Part shown: one piece after another, positions 31,379-44,229 of the stretch
Layout of the letters: each line of letters begins with the position of its first letter
How positions within the stretch are numbered: the stretch's first letter is position 1
Assembly: GCA_037447655.1 (NCBI GenBank)
Contig: JBBHKE010002445.1
Coordinates: 402,020-466,019, forward strand
Length of the DNA stretch: 64,000 nt
Reading direction: 5' to 3'
DNA from: Zygnema cylindricum
Taxonomy: Eukaryota > Streptophyta > Zygnematophyceae > Zygnematales > Zygnemataceae
The notes under the pieces: model-generated
What the model was told of the DNA's origin: nothing
What the model saw: the letters and a program-made list of their open reading frames with translations, nothing else
The model's database searches: none
Translations under genes and position numbers: made by a program

Positions 31379-34300
31379 ATGGCTGCCTTAGAGGCTAAGG
31401 TGGTGCAGGCTGACGTCAGCTTGCTCGGAATTTCTTTTCCGCAAAGGAATGTGAATGTGACACCTGGCGGCTGTTTGAGATTTTTTGGGAGGAGGAGCTA
31501 TGGCGGATGCCGGAGGACTGGACAGAGCGATGGAGAGGACAATAGTGTAAATCTCCAATGGCGTTCCCCTGTGGAGCCGCTATGTTCACGCAGGTACAGG
31601 AAAGGTGAGAAAGGATACAAGTGGACGTACAGGAAAAACTAAATAAGGGAATAAGAGGAGGATGTTTAGGAAAAACTTTGCACCAGACATTAGGGGAGAA
31701 ATGAAAATAAGATAAATGTAAGTTTAGCTGAAGATAACGACAAGGTGAAGGAAAAGGATTTCAAGAAATTAACCAATGACAGGAAGGAATGAAGCAACAT
31801 CAACTTTTAAGAGAAGGATGTACAAGTCTAAGGAAGCATGGAACATAGCATTAAGAAATAACAAGGGCAAGGATGAAAAGAATGATAGGATCAAGGAAAG
31901 GAATAAAGAAAGCAGTAAATAGCCATAGTCAGAACAATTAGTGTGAAGCTTTTTACTGTGTTTGTTATGTTTTAAAAATGTATTTTGTCTCCAATATCTT
32001 AGAGTACTTCGGACTTCTTCACCTGGATTCTTATAATGATTTTGATTCTCCTGTTGCTCTAAGTTTTTTCACCTGGTTGCTATCCTCTGTCATTCCTTCA
32101 ATTTTTGTCATTTTGCTTTGCTCGTCGATGTTATTGTTGTCAATGTTATTATACTTGCCCAGGCAAGGCCATGGCCATCTATCACATCCGTGTTCATAGA
32201 AAAGCCTCTCAAGTGTGTTGATCATTTATCCTATTACGACTAATGGTATGGAAAATTTTGCCTTAGACATTGGATGAAACTTGAATGATGACTTTTAAGG
32301 ATATCATGAATGTGGATAAGGCTGTTTTCGTGACCGTTAGTTTTCTTTAGACAACGTGTTATTGCTAATTGAAAAGCGACTTATGAATATATTGGAAGGC
32401 ATGTATAAAATATAGTATCCTACCAAAGCTTTTGCACATGAAGTTGTTTGAACACTTGTTGGCCTTCACGAAAGCTTGAACATTTGCTGGTGACCCTCTT
32501 GACGGATGGTTCACAAGGTCCTTTTATTCGGTATTGAATGTGAATTTTTAAACTGGATCAAGTGGAGGATGTTTGCTCTGCAGTCCTTCGTATTTCTTGT
32601 GCACAATGTACCTGTTGTAAACAAATTTCACAAACTTCTATCTAAATTGGAAATTCATACAGTTGTCATAGATCTCTTTGTTTTTTAGTATCCATAGATG
32701 CAGGGTATAATCCGTTTATGTGATTGTCATCAAGCGCTGCCAGGGATATGGTAGCGTAAGGCACCGTCACCCTGGAGCATTCCCTTTGAGTACAAGCTTA
32801 CACAGTCAAGCCTTTATCTGTTAAAATTTGTTCTTGATGCTGGTGTCTTTTCAATCTCTCAACCATGTAGTATGCATCGCTGTTTCAAAAGCTGGCATTT
32901 AATAAAGCAGGTTTTTGAGTTTTGGTTGTTCCTCTTTCAGGCAGGAGCTTGTTGCGACCGTGTGCGACAGCTTATCAAAAGGATTCTGGCCTAGGTTTGA
33001 ATTTTTTTTTTCCATCCTCTTCATCCTGTTCTCGGCCCGTTGTCACATCTTTGAGTCATGGCAATTCAGACTTCCCTCCATGCACGGCCACCTCTAGAGA
33101 CACTCACACTCGTAGAGAGCAATTGATGGGACTGTTATCAATTGCCTCAACCACTTGGGCCTGCGAATTGGTAAGCAGTGGTTGGCTTGGCCTATCTGAA
33201 GCTCGGGCAGATGGAGGAGAAAGTGTAAATGCCACCAAAGAAGCAAGTCCACTGCAAAATTTGTTGTCAGTCTTTGATTCGTATGAAGAGACGCAATCGG
33301 GAAGGAAGCTTCCAAAGGCTTACCTGAAGTCTGCGCGGGAAGTTGTTCGCACTCTGAAAGAGGCCCTGATGGAGGAATCGTCTCAAGGGTCGAAGTATCG
33401 CAGAGCTACGGAATCAGCTAAGGAAGCGATTCGGGAGTATTTGGGTGCTTGGAAAAATGTTTCAACAGTAATGGCTGAGGTGAGATCTTGACTTCATGTA
33501 ACGAATCAAATTTTTTGAATGGGACCGTGGGTTTAACGACACCTAAAAGACGATTTTGGAAATGAACAATTTCTTTATACGTTCAAGCATTTGGACCCAA
33601 GTTTAAGAGGGGCAACAATCTTATCTTGGATGGTAAGTTAATTTAATATTGTTGACGGTTGGAAGTGAGTTATGTATAGTACTTACGATCTTTGGGATTG
33701 TTCCTCATTATGGTGAAACTCATTTTTGTCATCCGTGGATTATTGTTTCAAGTAGTAAGATGCTTTCAGGCGGGAGGATGAGAACAACATTGTGTAATCT
33801 GCTCTAGGAAAGTCTTGAAACGAATGCTGTTAAGACATTACACGAAGTGAAATGTCTGAGTATATAAAAATTCATGATTTTTTTATTAACTTACATTTTG
33901 CTGCTTTTTTTTACATGGTGTTTAACGGTTTTCCCTCTGTCTTCTCTGCATCTGGCGTGTATGTCAAGCTTTCATTGGTATGCAATTACATGTCAAATTT
34001 TGAAGGTATAGAGACATTTTTGTTTGCAGAACATCATGGGAGTTGTGGTGTCTGGAATCTTGTTTACTAATCCAAAACTAAGTTTTTGAAAGAATGATCG
34101 GGAATGAAGATCTTTAGGAGTTCAAGCTAAGAAATGGAGGCACTAAACGAGACTACAAATGGAGAGGCAATGTTTTGTCGTTTCATATCCACGGAATTTG
34201 TTGATTATGAGACACTCTTGTTGAAATGCTCTAATCCCAAATAGTAATGTAAAACGGTTAGTACTGGGCGTCAGAATCAAATGGATACTTGTCCCAACCC

Positions 34301-34589
34301 TGTCTCTATACCTTTTGCACAAATGACTTTCTGGCAAGCTGTTAAGGAGTTTGGTATCAATAGTAGAAGATTTTATTTTATAACTCGCTGGGTAAACCAT
34401 CATGATTGAAAGGAGAAAGTTTTGACAACCGTTAAAGTTGTGGAATTACAGGAATCATACATGGAGCTGGAAGTAGCACTAAGGGAGCTCTCAGCCTTTT
34501 ATATTAAAGGAGGTCCTCGCGCAGTGATGCCCCAAAATGTTAAGGATCGTATTCTTTCGTTTCTCGATAGTGCCCAAGCATCTCTTTGA
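31379..34589 (+). CDS. Psb27 family photosystem II assembly factor, LPA19/Psb27-H2-like (3 exons)
   Basis: I join exons 31,379-31,604, 32,941-33,479 and 34,452-34,589. The donors are AAAG/GTGAGA and GAG/GTGAGA, the acceptors TTTCAG/G and TTACAG/G, and the phases match (1, then 0). The product is 300 residues. The N-terminus is a Ser/Arg-rich plastid transit region. A twin-arginine lumen signal (TRREQLMG, Arg 133-134) with a hydrophobic stretch ends at ARA near residue 165. The mature part (about 135 residues) is a Psb27 helical bundle: LPKAYLKSAREVVRTLKEAL, KYRRATESAKEAIREYL, ESYMELEVALRELSAFY, GGPRAVMPQNVKDRIL. In the family these lumenal proteins help D1 C-terminal processing and PSII assembly or repair. 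The LPKAY/REVVRTL style recalls LPA19 (Psb27-H2) more than Psb27-H1, from memory. Exon 1 supplies the only plausible ATG. No frame breaks. Confidence 0.83.
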
Positions 34590-36233
34590 TCAGTCACTTC
34601 GTCAGTGCCCCCTTATTTTTTCTTTTTTTGGAGCCTCAGGGCTTAATCTTTATTATGGTCGGTTTACCTCTTAGCCAATGGCAGTCAACTATATTTTAGA
34701 ATTGCTGAGGTGGAAATTCAGGAAACTAACCCTTTTTGGTACCCTTTTTTGTAGCGAAGTTGTAAAAAAAGTAGTCTGAGTCGGAAACATAGAGAATTGT
34801 TCCGTGGGCAAAATTCGTCTGCGAGTTATTCAAATTGAATTGTTTAGAAAGTAATTAATTGCTGTTGAACGTCTCTTCTTGGAGGAAATTATGATATGCT
34901 CTTTTTCACGATTAGGGAGGCAAAGAAGGATTCATTAAGGCTCACAGGGGGCTCACTGAAAATTGCTAGCTTAACCGGTGACATTCTAATTGACAACCTA
35001 ATTGACAGTCCCAGCCAACATTTTTGTACCATTCAGTAGCCGGAGATTTGAGAGGAAGGCATAAGCTATTTTTTCGACCTACTCCGATAATTTGACGTGT
35101 TTTTTTTTTTTCTCGGGGAGTTGCCATGGTGAGGGTGTTTACTTCGATTGGCATAGCAGACAGCCGGAACAGGGTAGGGATTTATTATCTGCACTTTAAT
35201 TAAACATTTGTGGCAATAATTGTAATGCAAGAATATAAGTAAGAATGGTGGCAAAAGGTTGAGGACGGAAGTATGGCTTTTAATTTTCCTGCTGGATTGT
35301 GTTCCAGCCTGTGCATTTATATTTATGTACGACATCTATCAGGTTCTGTGCCATATCTGCGATACCATTAAAGTAGTATGTTTTTGTGTAATAAGAACAT
35401 AAGGCCAGGCGCTGTTTGCATCAGCATGTCAGTATTTGCAGGAGATTTTAATTCGACCTTAATTTTTCAAAGGTATACAGAAATATGGGCTTGTACATCT
35501 GCTCTATTCAAGGGACATGTAACTTTTAGACTAATTCTGAAGAAGATATTAACCATCAGAATGTTTGAGAATTCATTTTGATGGTTTTTTTGTTGCAAAC
35601 GAAGCAGAAAGGATAGACTGCCTATCACCTGTTATTTTATAGCCAAAGGTATTTTGATATAACCACTAATTTTATGTGTAGCCTCTAAGCATAGCATTTT
35701 TGTTCAGCATAGGTTTTCAAGTCAATTCTGGAAACAAGACTGTCTACCACTGATGCTTTGTAGTTTATTCCAATCGCTATTTTGGCAATATTAATGTGAT
35801 CCACACAAGATTCAAGATTGTGTATACAGTAAGATTAAGATTATACACACTAGATTCAGTGTTAATGTGAGTCACGCTACACCATGAATCGTAATTAGCG
35901 TTAATAATTTTTGCGCCACTGAAAACATCTTTTCTCCGTACACATTTGTCCAATTTTCAATTTAAGACTGCCATTCGTAAGCTGAGAATATTACCTTTCA
36001 ATCGCAACCGTCAGATCCACAATCCGACATGTGTGTATGAGAAAATATATTTTAAGAGACAAAAAAAAACATCAACACTAATTACGATGCACGGTACTGT
36101 ACCTTATACACCAATGATTATTTTACTCTCTAAGCGATAGTCTGTTTAGTGAACGAGCTATAGTGAATGCATCGATTTTGGCGGAGCTGAACACTCAAGA
36201 GTTACAGTTCAAATGTGTGAAAACACTTGGAGC
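34590..36233. other. Downstream of the Psb27-type gene; no gene seen
   Basis: The first several hundred bases presumably include the 3' UTR of the Psb27-type gene. I see no further exon, RNA gene or transposon end. T-rich and A/T-rich stretches are common. Confidence 0.55.
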
Positions 36234-36720
36234 CATAGTTGTTCAAACCGTATTTTACTCACGATTCAATCGAGCGAATTATACGTAAGTAACGCATTGA
36301 ACGATTTTAAAAAATTGTTAAAATTGTTAATGATTTTGTATCCGTACTATTCCATACATGTAAACAAAATCCGTACGATCGTACATAATTCAAACTTACC
36401 GCGCGCAAATGGTGCAACACTGCAACGTCTCTTTTTGTAAAGTCCGTACATTTTCGGTAAATTTTCGTACATTTCCGTCAAATGCCGTACATTTTACGTA
36501 AAATTTCTGTTCAATTTAACGGACAGAAAGTACTTAGAAGTGCAACGTATCTTTTTGTCAAAGTCCGTACATTTCCCGTGATATACCGTACATTCCCGTA
36601 AATTTTCCGTTCAGTTTACCGGACAGAAAGTACTCCGCGGTTTTTTGCAATTTTTTCAAAAGTCACGAATTATACGTAGAAATCGAAAATAATAAAAACT
36701 CGCACGATTTGAACAACAAC
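36234..36720 (+). mobile_element. MULE-like short element M3, degenerate right end
   Basis: It begins CATAGTTGTTCAAACCG and ends CGATTTGAACAACAAC, so the right terminus has lost the CTA. The flanks ACTTGGAGC and GATTGGAAC agree at 6 of 9. The interior contains two tandem copies (36,421-36,535 and 36,540-36,640) of a block with TCTTTTTGT, AGTCCGTACATTT and GGACAGAAAGTACT, also found in M2 and M4. Confidence 0.72.
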
Positions 36721-37320
36721 GATTGGAACGGATAAATAAGGTGATCCTGTAATGTACGCGTTTAGTATGAGATTACCGAGTATAGCGTTTCCATTTGTCT
36801 TCACACGTCTGAACTATGTTTTATTGGAGTGGTGGTTCGAGTACAAAGCTTGCTTTTAATAACTTTTAAGGTTCGTTTGTAATAAACATGTCCTTGGGCT
36901 AAGTAAGAAGGATTTGAGTTTAGATCACTCAATCATCCTCCCTCCTTATTGAAAAAACAATTGTCTCAATTTTGCTTCTAACCATTTTAATATCTTTAAC
37001 TATGTGCCTGGAGGAATTTATCCTCGAAGATTTTTTTTGACACCATAATTATCGTGTAAGGTACCTGATAGATTGTAATTGTATCGTGATAAATTCCATT
37101 TCTTTAGGGTTTACACATGCAAAAGTTGGGTAAAAGTAACCTTTCCTTCCAATTCCATCAAAGCTGCCACTTGCTACTTACTTTTGACTTCAAGGAAACA
37201 TATCATTAAAACCTTTGTTTTATTGCATACCTTTTTTATGTGAACAAGAAAAGGTGGACCAAAAGAAAAGCATCATTTTCTTTTTTCCTTCTCATTCTTT
37301 TCCTTCTTCCTCTTCCTTTT

Positions 37321-37392
37321 CATCATCATCATTGCCATCATCATCATCATCATCACCACCACCACCATTATCATCACCACCATCACTATAAT
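37321..37392 (+). repeat. CAT/CAC trinucleotide microsatellite
   Basis: About 20 CAT, CAC and ATC triplets follow each other. A plus-strand frame through it encodes poly-His, but it has no other coding character. Confidence 0.85.
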
Positions 37393-38500
37393 CATTCGAG
37401 ATTCATAGTCATAAGAAAATCCAGGAAATAGGTAAAATAAAAAAAGCGAGTAAGTCTAGAGTAATTGGCGAAGGCCAGTCTATGAAACAAACCCGCTAGG
37501 AAAATCGCCGCTTATGTTCGCTACAGGCTACGTGACAAACGACTACAGTACGATGCTATGTTCAATATATTATTATGCTGTCCCATTATCCATTTATCCG
37601 CCTCCCGTATCTTTATTACGCCTGCTTTCACTAAAGTCACTTTATGGCTTTTGCTTATCTAGTGGAGATTTGGCAGGTGGCTGACTAGACAACACGTATG
37701 CAAGATCTGATCCGTACGGAGATCGGACGGTTGCACGGCTAGTGTACAATCTACAAGCGCACGACGGACGCGGGAGTTTTTGTGACATCACGGCGCCCGT
37801 CGGAGGCGCAACTGCGTGACGGCGCTGCACTGCCGGCAGAGAAGCCGGCAATTACCCTCGCATTGTTCTTTGACGGCCGTCAGAAAGACCAGCAGCACGG
37901 CGTCACACTTGTGGCACTGCAAAATGCACAAAGGAGCCGTCAACGTCAGCATATCAGCATCGGAGTCTATAATCCGTACAGTACGGTCCTACACTGTATT
38001 AATTATCAAATATGTTAGGAGATACTGTTGTGGAACTCTGCAAGTAAACTTCTGTAGTATTATGTGTATCCTCTTGTTTCAACTTTTTGCTTTGGAGTAA
38101 TAATTTTGATTGTTTTAGTTTCTAGGTATTGTTTATTTTCGAATAATGACAGTTTGGAAGTAACAACAAAATCCCAAAGAAAAAACTAAAAATCAATCAA
38201 ACTCTAGAGACACATTCAGAGAAAATCATACTATTTTCAAAATGTAGAATAAAATCAATCAAAAGCTCAGAAATTATGTCTTTATTAATGCTCAAAAACA
38301 TAAAAAGTCCAAGAAACGAACCACAAAAGTGACGATTTGTGGAGAAAAAAAAAGGAATTCAACATTAATTCACCGGAAGGACGTTGAAGATAAGCGCCTC
38401 AAATATAATACACTAAAAAACTTTACCATAAAAATATAAAAAATGCGTTCCCATAAAATAAAATAAAATAAAAAACAAAACAAAACAAAAAGTTTCTCAC

Positions 38501-40216
38501 CGTAATGACTTGGGGGGAGCAATCTCCTGAATCCTCATATTGCTTCATATTTTCATTCATTTCCACATTTTTTACCGATTTGGCGTTTAGTGAAAAATAA
38601 TCGTTTTCCATTCGTAGCGGGGATCCGGAAGACGAATCCCATCGTTTCCGACCTTCCGCTTCATTCACCGAATTTAGTCGGCCACTTTTACCGGTCGGCA
38701 AAGGCGGCAACCGGCTACCGGCTGCTTCGGGACTGGAACACACCAGCGGCGGCCGGGCTCCAAGCTGACGTGGCACCGTCATCGCCGTTGAAATATCCGT
38801 ACCGTCTCCTTGTCGTTTATCAAATAGAAAATCGTCCGTACACATTATTTGTTCATCCATATTTAGCGTGTCCGCCTCTCCCGTTATTTTGTCGTCTTCC
38901 GCAGAAAATCCCTCCGCTTCCGTGCCGCTTAAACCAATCGCCATCGTTCCCTCTCTTTTTTCCGCACGTGTCTCATTTTCGCTCATTTTTTCCGGGAATT
39001 CGGAATAAATACTCTCCTCCTCCTCTCTCTCCTCTTTGTCCTCTTCTTCCTCTCTTTTACATTCTCCCTCCTCCCCTTCCCTCTGGCTATCCTCCCCTTC
39101 GTCAAATCCACTCTTCCACGTCACCAGCTTTACTCCCCTTCTCCCCTCTTCCCTACCGTACGTACTATTTTCCGTACCGTCCGTACAATCCGTGCAATCC
39201 GGGGGAAAATTCCCCTGTTTCTTCGCCTCCGGGGCTTTCACCTCTTTCTCTCCCTTCTTGCTTTCCTTCCCTCCTCCGTACCTACCTCCACTCCCACTTG
39301 AGGCCCCAGATTTTTTAGACCCAAAAAAATCTCCTTTCGTTGTACCCCTTTTGTACCCATTTAAATTAATTTCCGCCCGACTCGCGATAATTCTCGACAC
39401 CCATTGGGTCCCTCGACTTCGCACGTGCTCTCTCCCTAACGTCGAAGCCCTCGTAAATCTCGTCTCCAATTTAAGAAAATCGTTCTCTCTCTCCTTCTCT
39501 CTCTCCCCCTCTTTCTCTCTCACCTTCTCTCTCTCTTTCTCCTTCTCTCTTTCCCTCCCTTTCTCCCTCTCCCTCTCCTTCTCCGTCTCCGTCTCCCTCT
39601 TCTTCCACTGGCTCCACTCTCTCCCTTCCTTCGAACCTCCATTCTTACCAGACCCAGAAAAAGAATTCTCTTTTTTGTCGTTTTCCTCATTTGTCGTTTT
39701 CTGAACATCCCCATGTTCCATGTTTCCATTGTCCGTTTCCGTTGTTTTGAGCGTCGACTTCCCCGACCTCCCTCGCCACTCCAGCCTCGAACCCGACGTC
39801 GGAGACTTTCTATGCGACGAGTCTCTCCGTTCCGTAATCTCCGACGGAACGGAGGGAACTCCGGAGTCGTCGCGAAAATTAGAATAATTAGTTTTTTGTT
39901 TTCTGAGCACGGTGGGAAAATGGGGAATTTGGGTCACCACATTATTTTCTGTGGGCCATGGGGAAACGGTACTCCGTTGACCGGAAATTACGGAACGGAA
40001 CAGAAGGGATCTATGTGACGAAGAAAATGTCGACTCGGAGGGTTCTTTTTGTTGCTTTTTCTCTTTTGTCTGTTTTCCGAGACGTGACAAACTGTCTCGT
40101 ACGGATGTTATTCCTCCCTTCTCTCTCTCTCTCTCCTGCTTGGCTCCTCTCGACGAAACGGATTCGTCTTCGTACATATCGGACCACGCCATATTTGGCC
40201 CTTCCACAGGAGCCAT
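38501..40216 (-). CDS. First coding exon of an unrecognised, highly charged protein
   Basis: This is a 572-codon stop-free exon on the minus strand. I start it at the Met in AAAATGGCTCC (40,216), nine codons into a 605-codon frame, because the upstream Met lies in low-complexity GA repeat. It should end at ATTACG/GTGAGAAA (38,501/38,500). The hydrophilic reading past that point into a poly-Phe/Tyr tail looks intronic. The protein has an N-terminal WSDMYEDE segment, a Lys/Arg/Glu helix of about 60 residues near the middle, Gly/Ser and Glu-rich acidic stretches, and a Cys pair (CTDCTD). There is no membrane segment and no domain that I recognise. Later exons are not established. An acceptor at 37,916 followed by CHKCDAVLL is in phase but unproven. 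It is probably a nuclear or cytoplasmic disordered protein. Confidence 0.6.
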
Positions 40217-40640
40217 TTTCTCTCCCTCTCTCTTTCTCACTCACTTCCACTCTCTCCTTCTTTGTCTCCCTCTCTCTCCCTCTCACTCTCTGTCTCTCTC
40301 TTTGACTCTCTCCCTTTCCCTCTCCCTCTCTCTCTAATGCGGGTCTGTATATCTGTCTGCCTATCTTCTTGTCCTTCAAAAATTCCCACTGTTATCCTTC
40401 ACCTCTCTCTCTTCCTCACTCTCTCTTCCTCTCTCTCTCGCTCTCTCTCCCTCTTCCTCTCCACCTTTCTTTCTACTGTTCTTTGCTTTTCCAGTCCTAC
40501 TCCTGCCTCTCTGCGACGTTTTCTGTTCCCTTTATGCCTTCCTGGCCCGCCTCCAATTTTGTCGTTTTCTCCCGCTTTTTTCTGTCTCTCCCTCCCTCTC
40601 CCTCCCTCCCTAACCACTCCCTTTCTGTCTCTTATGCGCC
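40217..40640 (-). repeat. GA/CT microsatellite in the presumed 5' leader
   Basis: Long CTCTCT and TCCCTC runs (plus strand) cover most of this stretch, directly upstream of the charged-protein start codon. Frames on both strands here are low complexity (Ser/Leu/Pro on plus, Arg/Glu on minus) and are not called as genes. Confidence 0.75.
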
Positions 40641-40974
40641 TCTCCGATCGCCCGCGGGTCCAGGAAATAGGCCCACATTGGCTCGAGTGCGATTTCGGTC
40701 GTCACGTCACTCTCCTACGTGGCATCGACGCTCGCGCGGTCAACTTGTCTAGTGAACCAACGTTTGTCGTCTTCTGCGAGCCAGTTGGAGGCTTCGACCG
40801 GCAGTCGCCCAAGTGGGCGCGATTCAAATGTCGGCGGCGTGCGGTGATTGGCCGGTTCCATGCGACGGGCGTTTCCGAAATGTGGGGCGGGGTGGAAAGG
40901 GGCGCCAGGAGAAACGGCCGGCGAATCTGGCAGAGATTTGGGGAATAACGGCAGGTGTGCACCTGGACGGTATA

Positions 40975-41015
40975 TAGAGTGAAGTGATAAATATATATTA
41001 TATATATATTGATTA
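40975..41015 (-). promoter_or_regulatory. Possible promoter of the charged-protein gene
   Basis: On the minus strand an A/T block (ATATATATAATATATATT) is followed by CTATATACC, a good TATA match (plus 40,971-40,979), ahead of the G/C-rich region 40,660-40,950 that would be the transcribed leader. This is inferred from position only. Confidence 0.4.
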
Positions 41016-42641
41016 CCGTGCGCAAAAAAGTTAAAAAGGTCTCGTTGGGTTACGTAACGTGGAATGTAATTTGCGTAGGTGGTGAGCTGGACGCACGAAT
41101 TCGCGTGTTGTGTTCGCACGTATTGTATCGAAACTAATTTTAGGGGAAGGAGTGAAGGTACATAAACCGTACAGGATTGTACAGAAAAGTTTGAAAAAGT
41201 GTGATGCTGCAGGGTACAAAAGCCAGAAAAGTTTTGTTTTTAGCGGTTGGGGGCACTTGCGGGGTGAATGTACCATCTTTTGGATGTGGCCAGATGGCAT
41301 TCAAGAAGTGTACGAACGTCACGCTATTTGAGTGACGTCCGTGAAAATAACTGTTTCGGGGAGCTACTTATTATGATAATGACGTAAGAATAATTGTTAT
41401 ACGTGACATCTGTGCAATATAATGTACGGCTTATCCACTTATTTTTTGGTTTTTCTAAACCGACTCCTCAATGCCACTGAAATTATGTCATTTGTTACGT
41501 TACTTCATTTAGTTCGACATCCAAAAATATTATTGACGCTTCGCCTCTTCGGTGCGATTTCGCCGGCAAAAAATAAATAACGATTTCACAGGGCTTTTTT
41601 GGTACAACTTGTGTGTGATTTAATTTTAATCGAGCGTTCCTACTGAATTTATGTGATTGGTTGTGGTGATGTGATGATTGGTTGTCGTACCTAGGATGAT
41701 GTCCATACTAAATAAAGAAGCATACCGTACGCCAGGTATTCCTACATTTATTAGCGCGATTCGGAGGGTTGACGACTTGGCGGTTGGTTAATCGTGCGGA
41801 TTCCAGTCGACGGTGAGGCGGCAACTTCAACAAAGGTGGGCGGTTGCTGACCGGCCACTTCAAAACATGTCCGTACAAAAACCGAATACTACCAGTTTTC
41901 TGAAAAGTTTAGGCTAAAATTTAGGGTTAAAATTCACATCAATGAATAGAGAATTAAAGCCCATATTTAAGTATGTGACTTTTCGAAAAATAGCCTCTAT
42001 TTTGCGGGGATCTTTCTAGATCTGACGGACTACCTCACGCGTAACCAAATTGAATGGAGAATTGTACGCCGACAACAACCGTAGTAAATATTTCGTCCTA
42101 AAGATTGCCTCGGATTCTCCGCAAACCAATAGAACCGCATGACGCTGAGATTTACGCACTCTCGACGTTAAACAGGTTCACGCCAGAAATTTGGTGGGCC
42201 TGACCACAACAATAAATGCGTATGTAGTTTTGTTCGAACAGAACTACCCGTACAGTAATGTTCGCACATTAAACCTACGGCCTAAAATAGCGTATCGGTT
42301 AGAGACGAATTTCAATCGCCAGTCGGCCATTCGCTTCGAGTCCTTTGACGGTACGGTACTGTAACTCGTCGTGACTTTTTGCCGATGATTGACAATTGAC
42401 CACGTCAAATCTTTGGTCAGCTTAAGCAGATTTCAGTACTATAGTTCACATGCATGGTAGATCGCCGTGCGTTCGTACTGTACTAATAAAAACTGGAAAT
42501 GTTCTTATGGTACTTCCTGGCGTTTCGTTAGCAGACCGTACAGAAGAAGGTGAATACTGGTGAGCAGTCAACTGTAAGTCACGTCTTCTGTAGCCCAGTA
42601 AACGGGGTAAACACTGACGAGAACCGCTGCGCTCACCCTTA
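41016..42641. other. Intergenic, no gene seen
   Basis: Short frames only (up to 89 residues). No splice-consistent exon set and no recognisable domain. CGTAC words are frequent, as elsewhere in the non-coding DNA of this window. Confidence 0.5.
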
Positions 42642-43588
42642 GGGCACTTTCCCATGTGCAAAAGTTAGTTATTTTCTGTCGTTTTCCTCTATAACTTGGA
42701 AAAAAACGAGAAAATAAGCAGCCGTACCAAAAAAATGAAATTACCAACGTACAAGTTACGTTACCTTGAAACTTTAACTGTACTGCAGTTTGTCGTCTAG
42801 CGCGATGCAGTTTGTCGTTTAGCGCGTTTCGACCCACTTTCGCGTCCTTCCGGCTCATCTTCTCGCGAGGTGATTTTAAACAAAGTTCCACGACGTGGGC
42901 GGATATGCATATGATTTCGCTAGCGACGGAAGTTTTTGACAATTTTTGTGCTTGGAGTACCAACAAAAAAAACCTACTGCATGTTTCCAGCCTGTGCGAG
43001 ACTTTTTTCCGTGCGCTTTTTGTCGTACAGTAACCGTGGAGGGGGTCTCGACCAACGGACGCCATTTAGCAAAAGCGAAGTCCGTGAAAGCGCCTCTCTC
43101 TCTCTCTCTCCCTCTCCCACTACCGCGTATATCTCACAATTCTTGCAATGAAAAAAGGCAAGAAAGGTATCAAATGAAAGAACTCTAAAAAATATTTCTT
43201 TTGGCTATCTTTTAGCTTATTTTGATGGCAAGTAGAGTGAGAACGGACAATAAAAAAAATTCGGGAAACCATGGTGGAATGTTTTAGATTCAGTGACGTC
43301 GACGCTATCATAAGTGAGCATGACGTCAAAATGTCACAAACCCTAAACATCTACAATGTCACAAGTAGCTAGACGTCTACAAACGTCGCTATTTTGTAAA
43401 CGTCATCAATTTTCGCGAGTTTTATAATCGTCTACAAACCGTCACAAATTACACCCACGTCTACAGCCGTCACGATCTAAAGTAACGATTTGATTTTTTT
43501 ACATACGAATGCTTTGAAAGTATTACGGAGAATCTTCGCTAAAAACAAAGTTACAAGACTAAAGTTTCAGTTACATGGGAAAGTGCCC
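42642..43588. mobile_element. PIF/Harbinger-like MITE H2 with TTA duplication
   Basis: GGGCACTTTCCCATGTG and ACATGGGAAAGTGCCC are 16-bp inverted termini, flanked by TTA on both sides (42,639-42,641 and 43,589-43,591). The subterminal GTCGTTTTCCT block matches H1. No transposase frame is visible. A CT microsatellite lies near 43,095. Confidence 0.8.
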
Positions 43589-44229
43589 TTAGATTCGGTG
43601 TAATTTGCTTACAAAACCGAATCTATGTTTCGTATATTACCGGTGAACCACAACTGCCTTTCGTAAAATTAACAGTCGTCAATGTCACACAGTTAGTTTT
43701 GGGTTAGCGTACGAGTAAATTCATCACAGTGCTCTGTTGCTTCAGTTAAGGGTTTTTGTCTAAGATCCAGTTTGAATAGAATTATCGTGATGCCAATTGC
43801 GACGTCATAAATGACCGCTGTATCTCTATGGTAGTTAGCGGTTGGTAAACTATGTACCTATTTCTCGTTGTAAAACCCTCTTCTGCCTTCACGCTCACTT
43901 CAGTCAAATAATTCTTGGGTTCACTTCCTGCTCCTTGTTTGTCCATCAGCGCAAACCTGGTATCGCAACCTAGTCCAACCATGAAATTCATGTCAAGAAT
44001 TTCTCCATGGAGGGGTCGTCACGACATCAAAGAGATGTTGGTAACCACGCAAAGCACATAGCTCGATTTTGACAAGATAAAGAAATTCATAAGGATCTTC
44101 AAGAGGAGATTGTGTGGTTAAAGAATGGAGTGCATGAAAGATTGTAGCCACTAGTTGTAGCAAATTGTCACGAGAACAATTGCATCACATGATGGGATCG
44201 ATTTTCCATTGAAAATCATTTGGAGGATG

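Noticed and set aside
37240-37431. Poly-His protein
   Set aside because: Simple CAT/CAC microsatellite read in one frame, with no conserved flanks.
37820-37916. Second exon of the charged-protein gene (CHKCDAVLLVFL...)
   Set aside because: Acceptor and phase fit, but coding support is too short and no Cys pattern is completed; mentioned only as a possibility.
38590-40948. Long plus-strand ORFs (228-242 residues) opposite the charged-protein exon
   Set aside because: They are Pro/Ser/Leu/Phe-rich mirror translations of the GA-rich minus-strand exon and CT microsatellite, without domains or start context.
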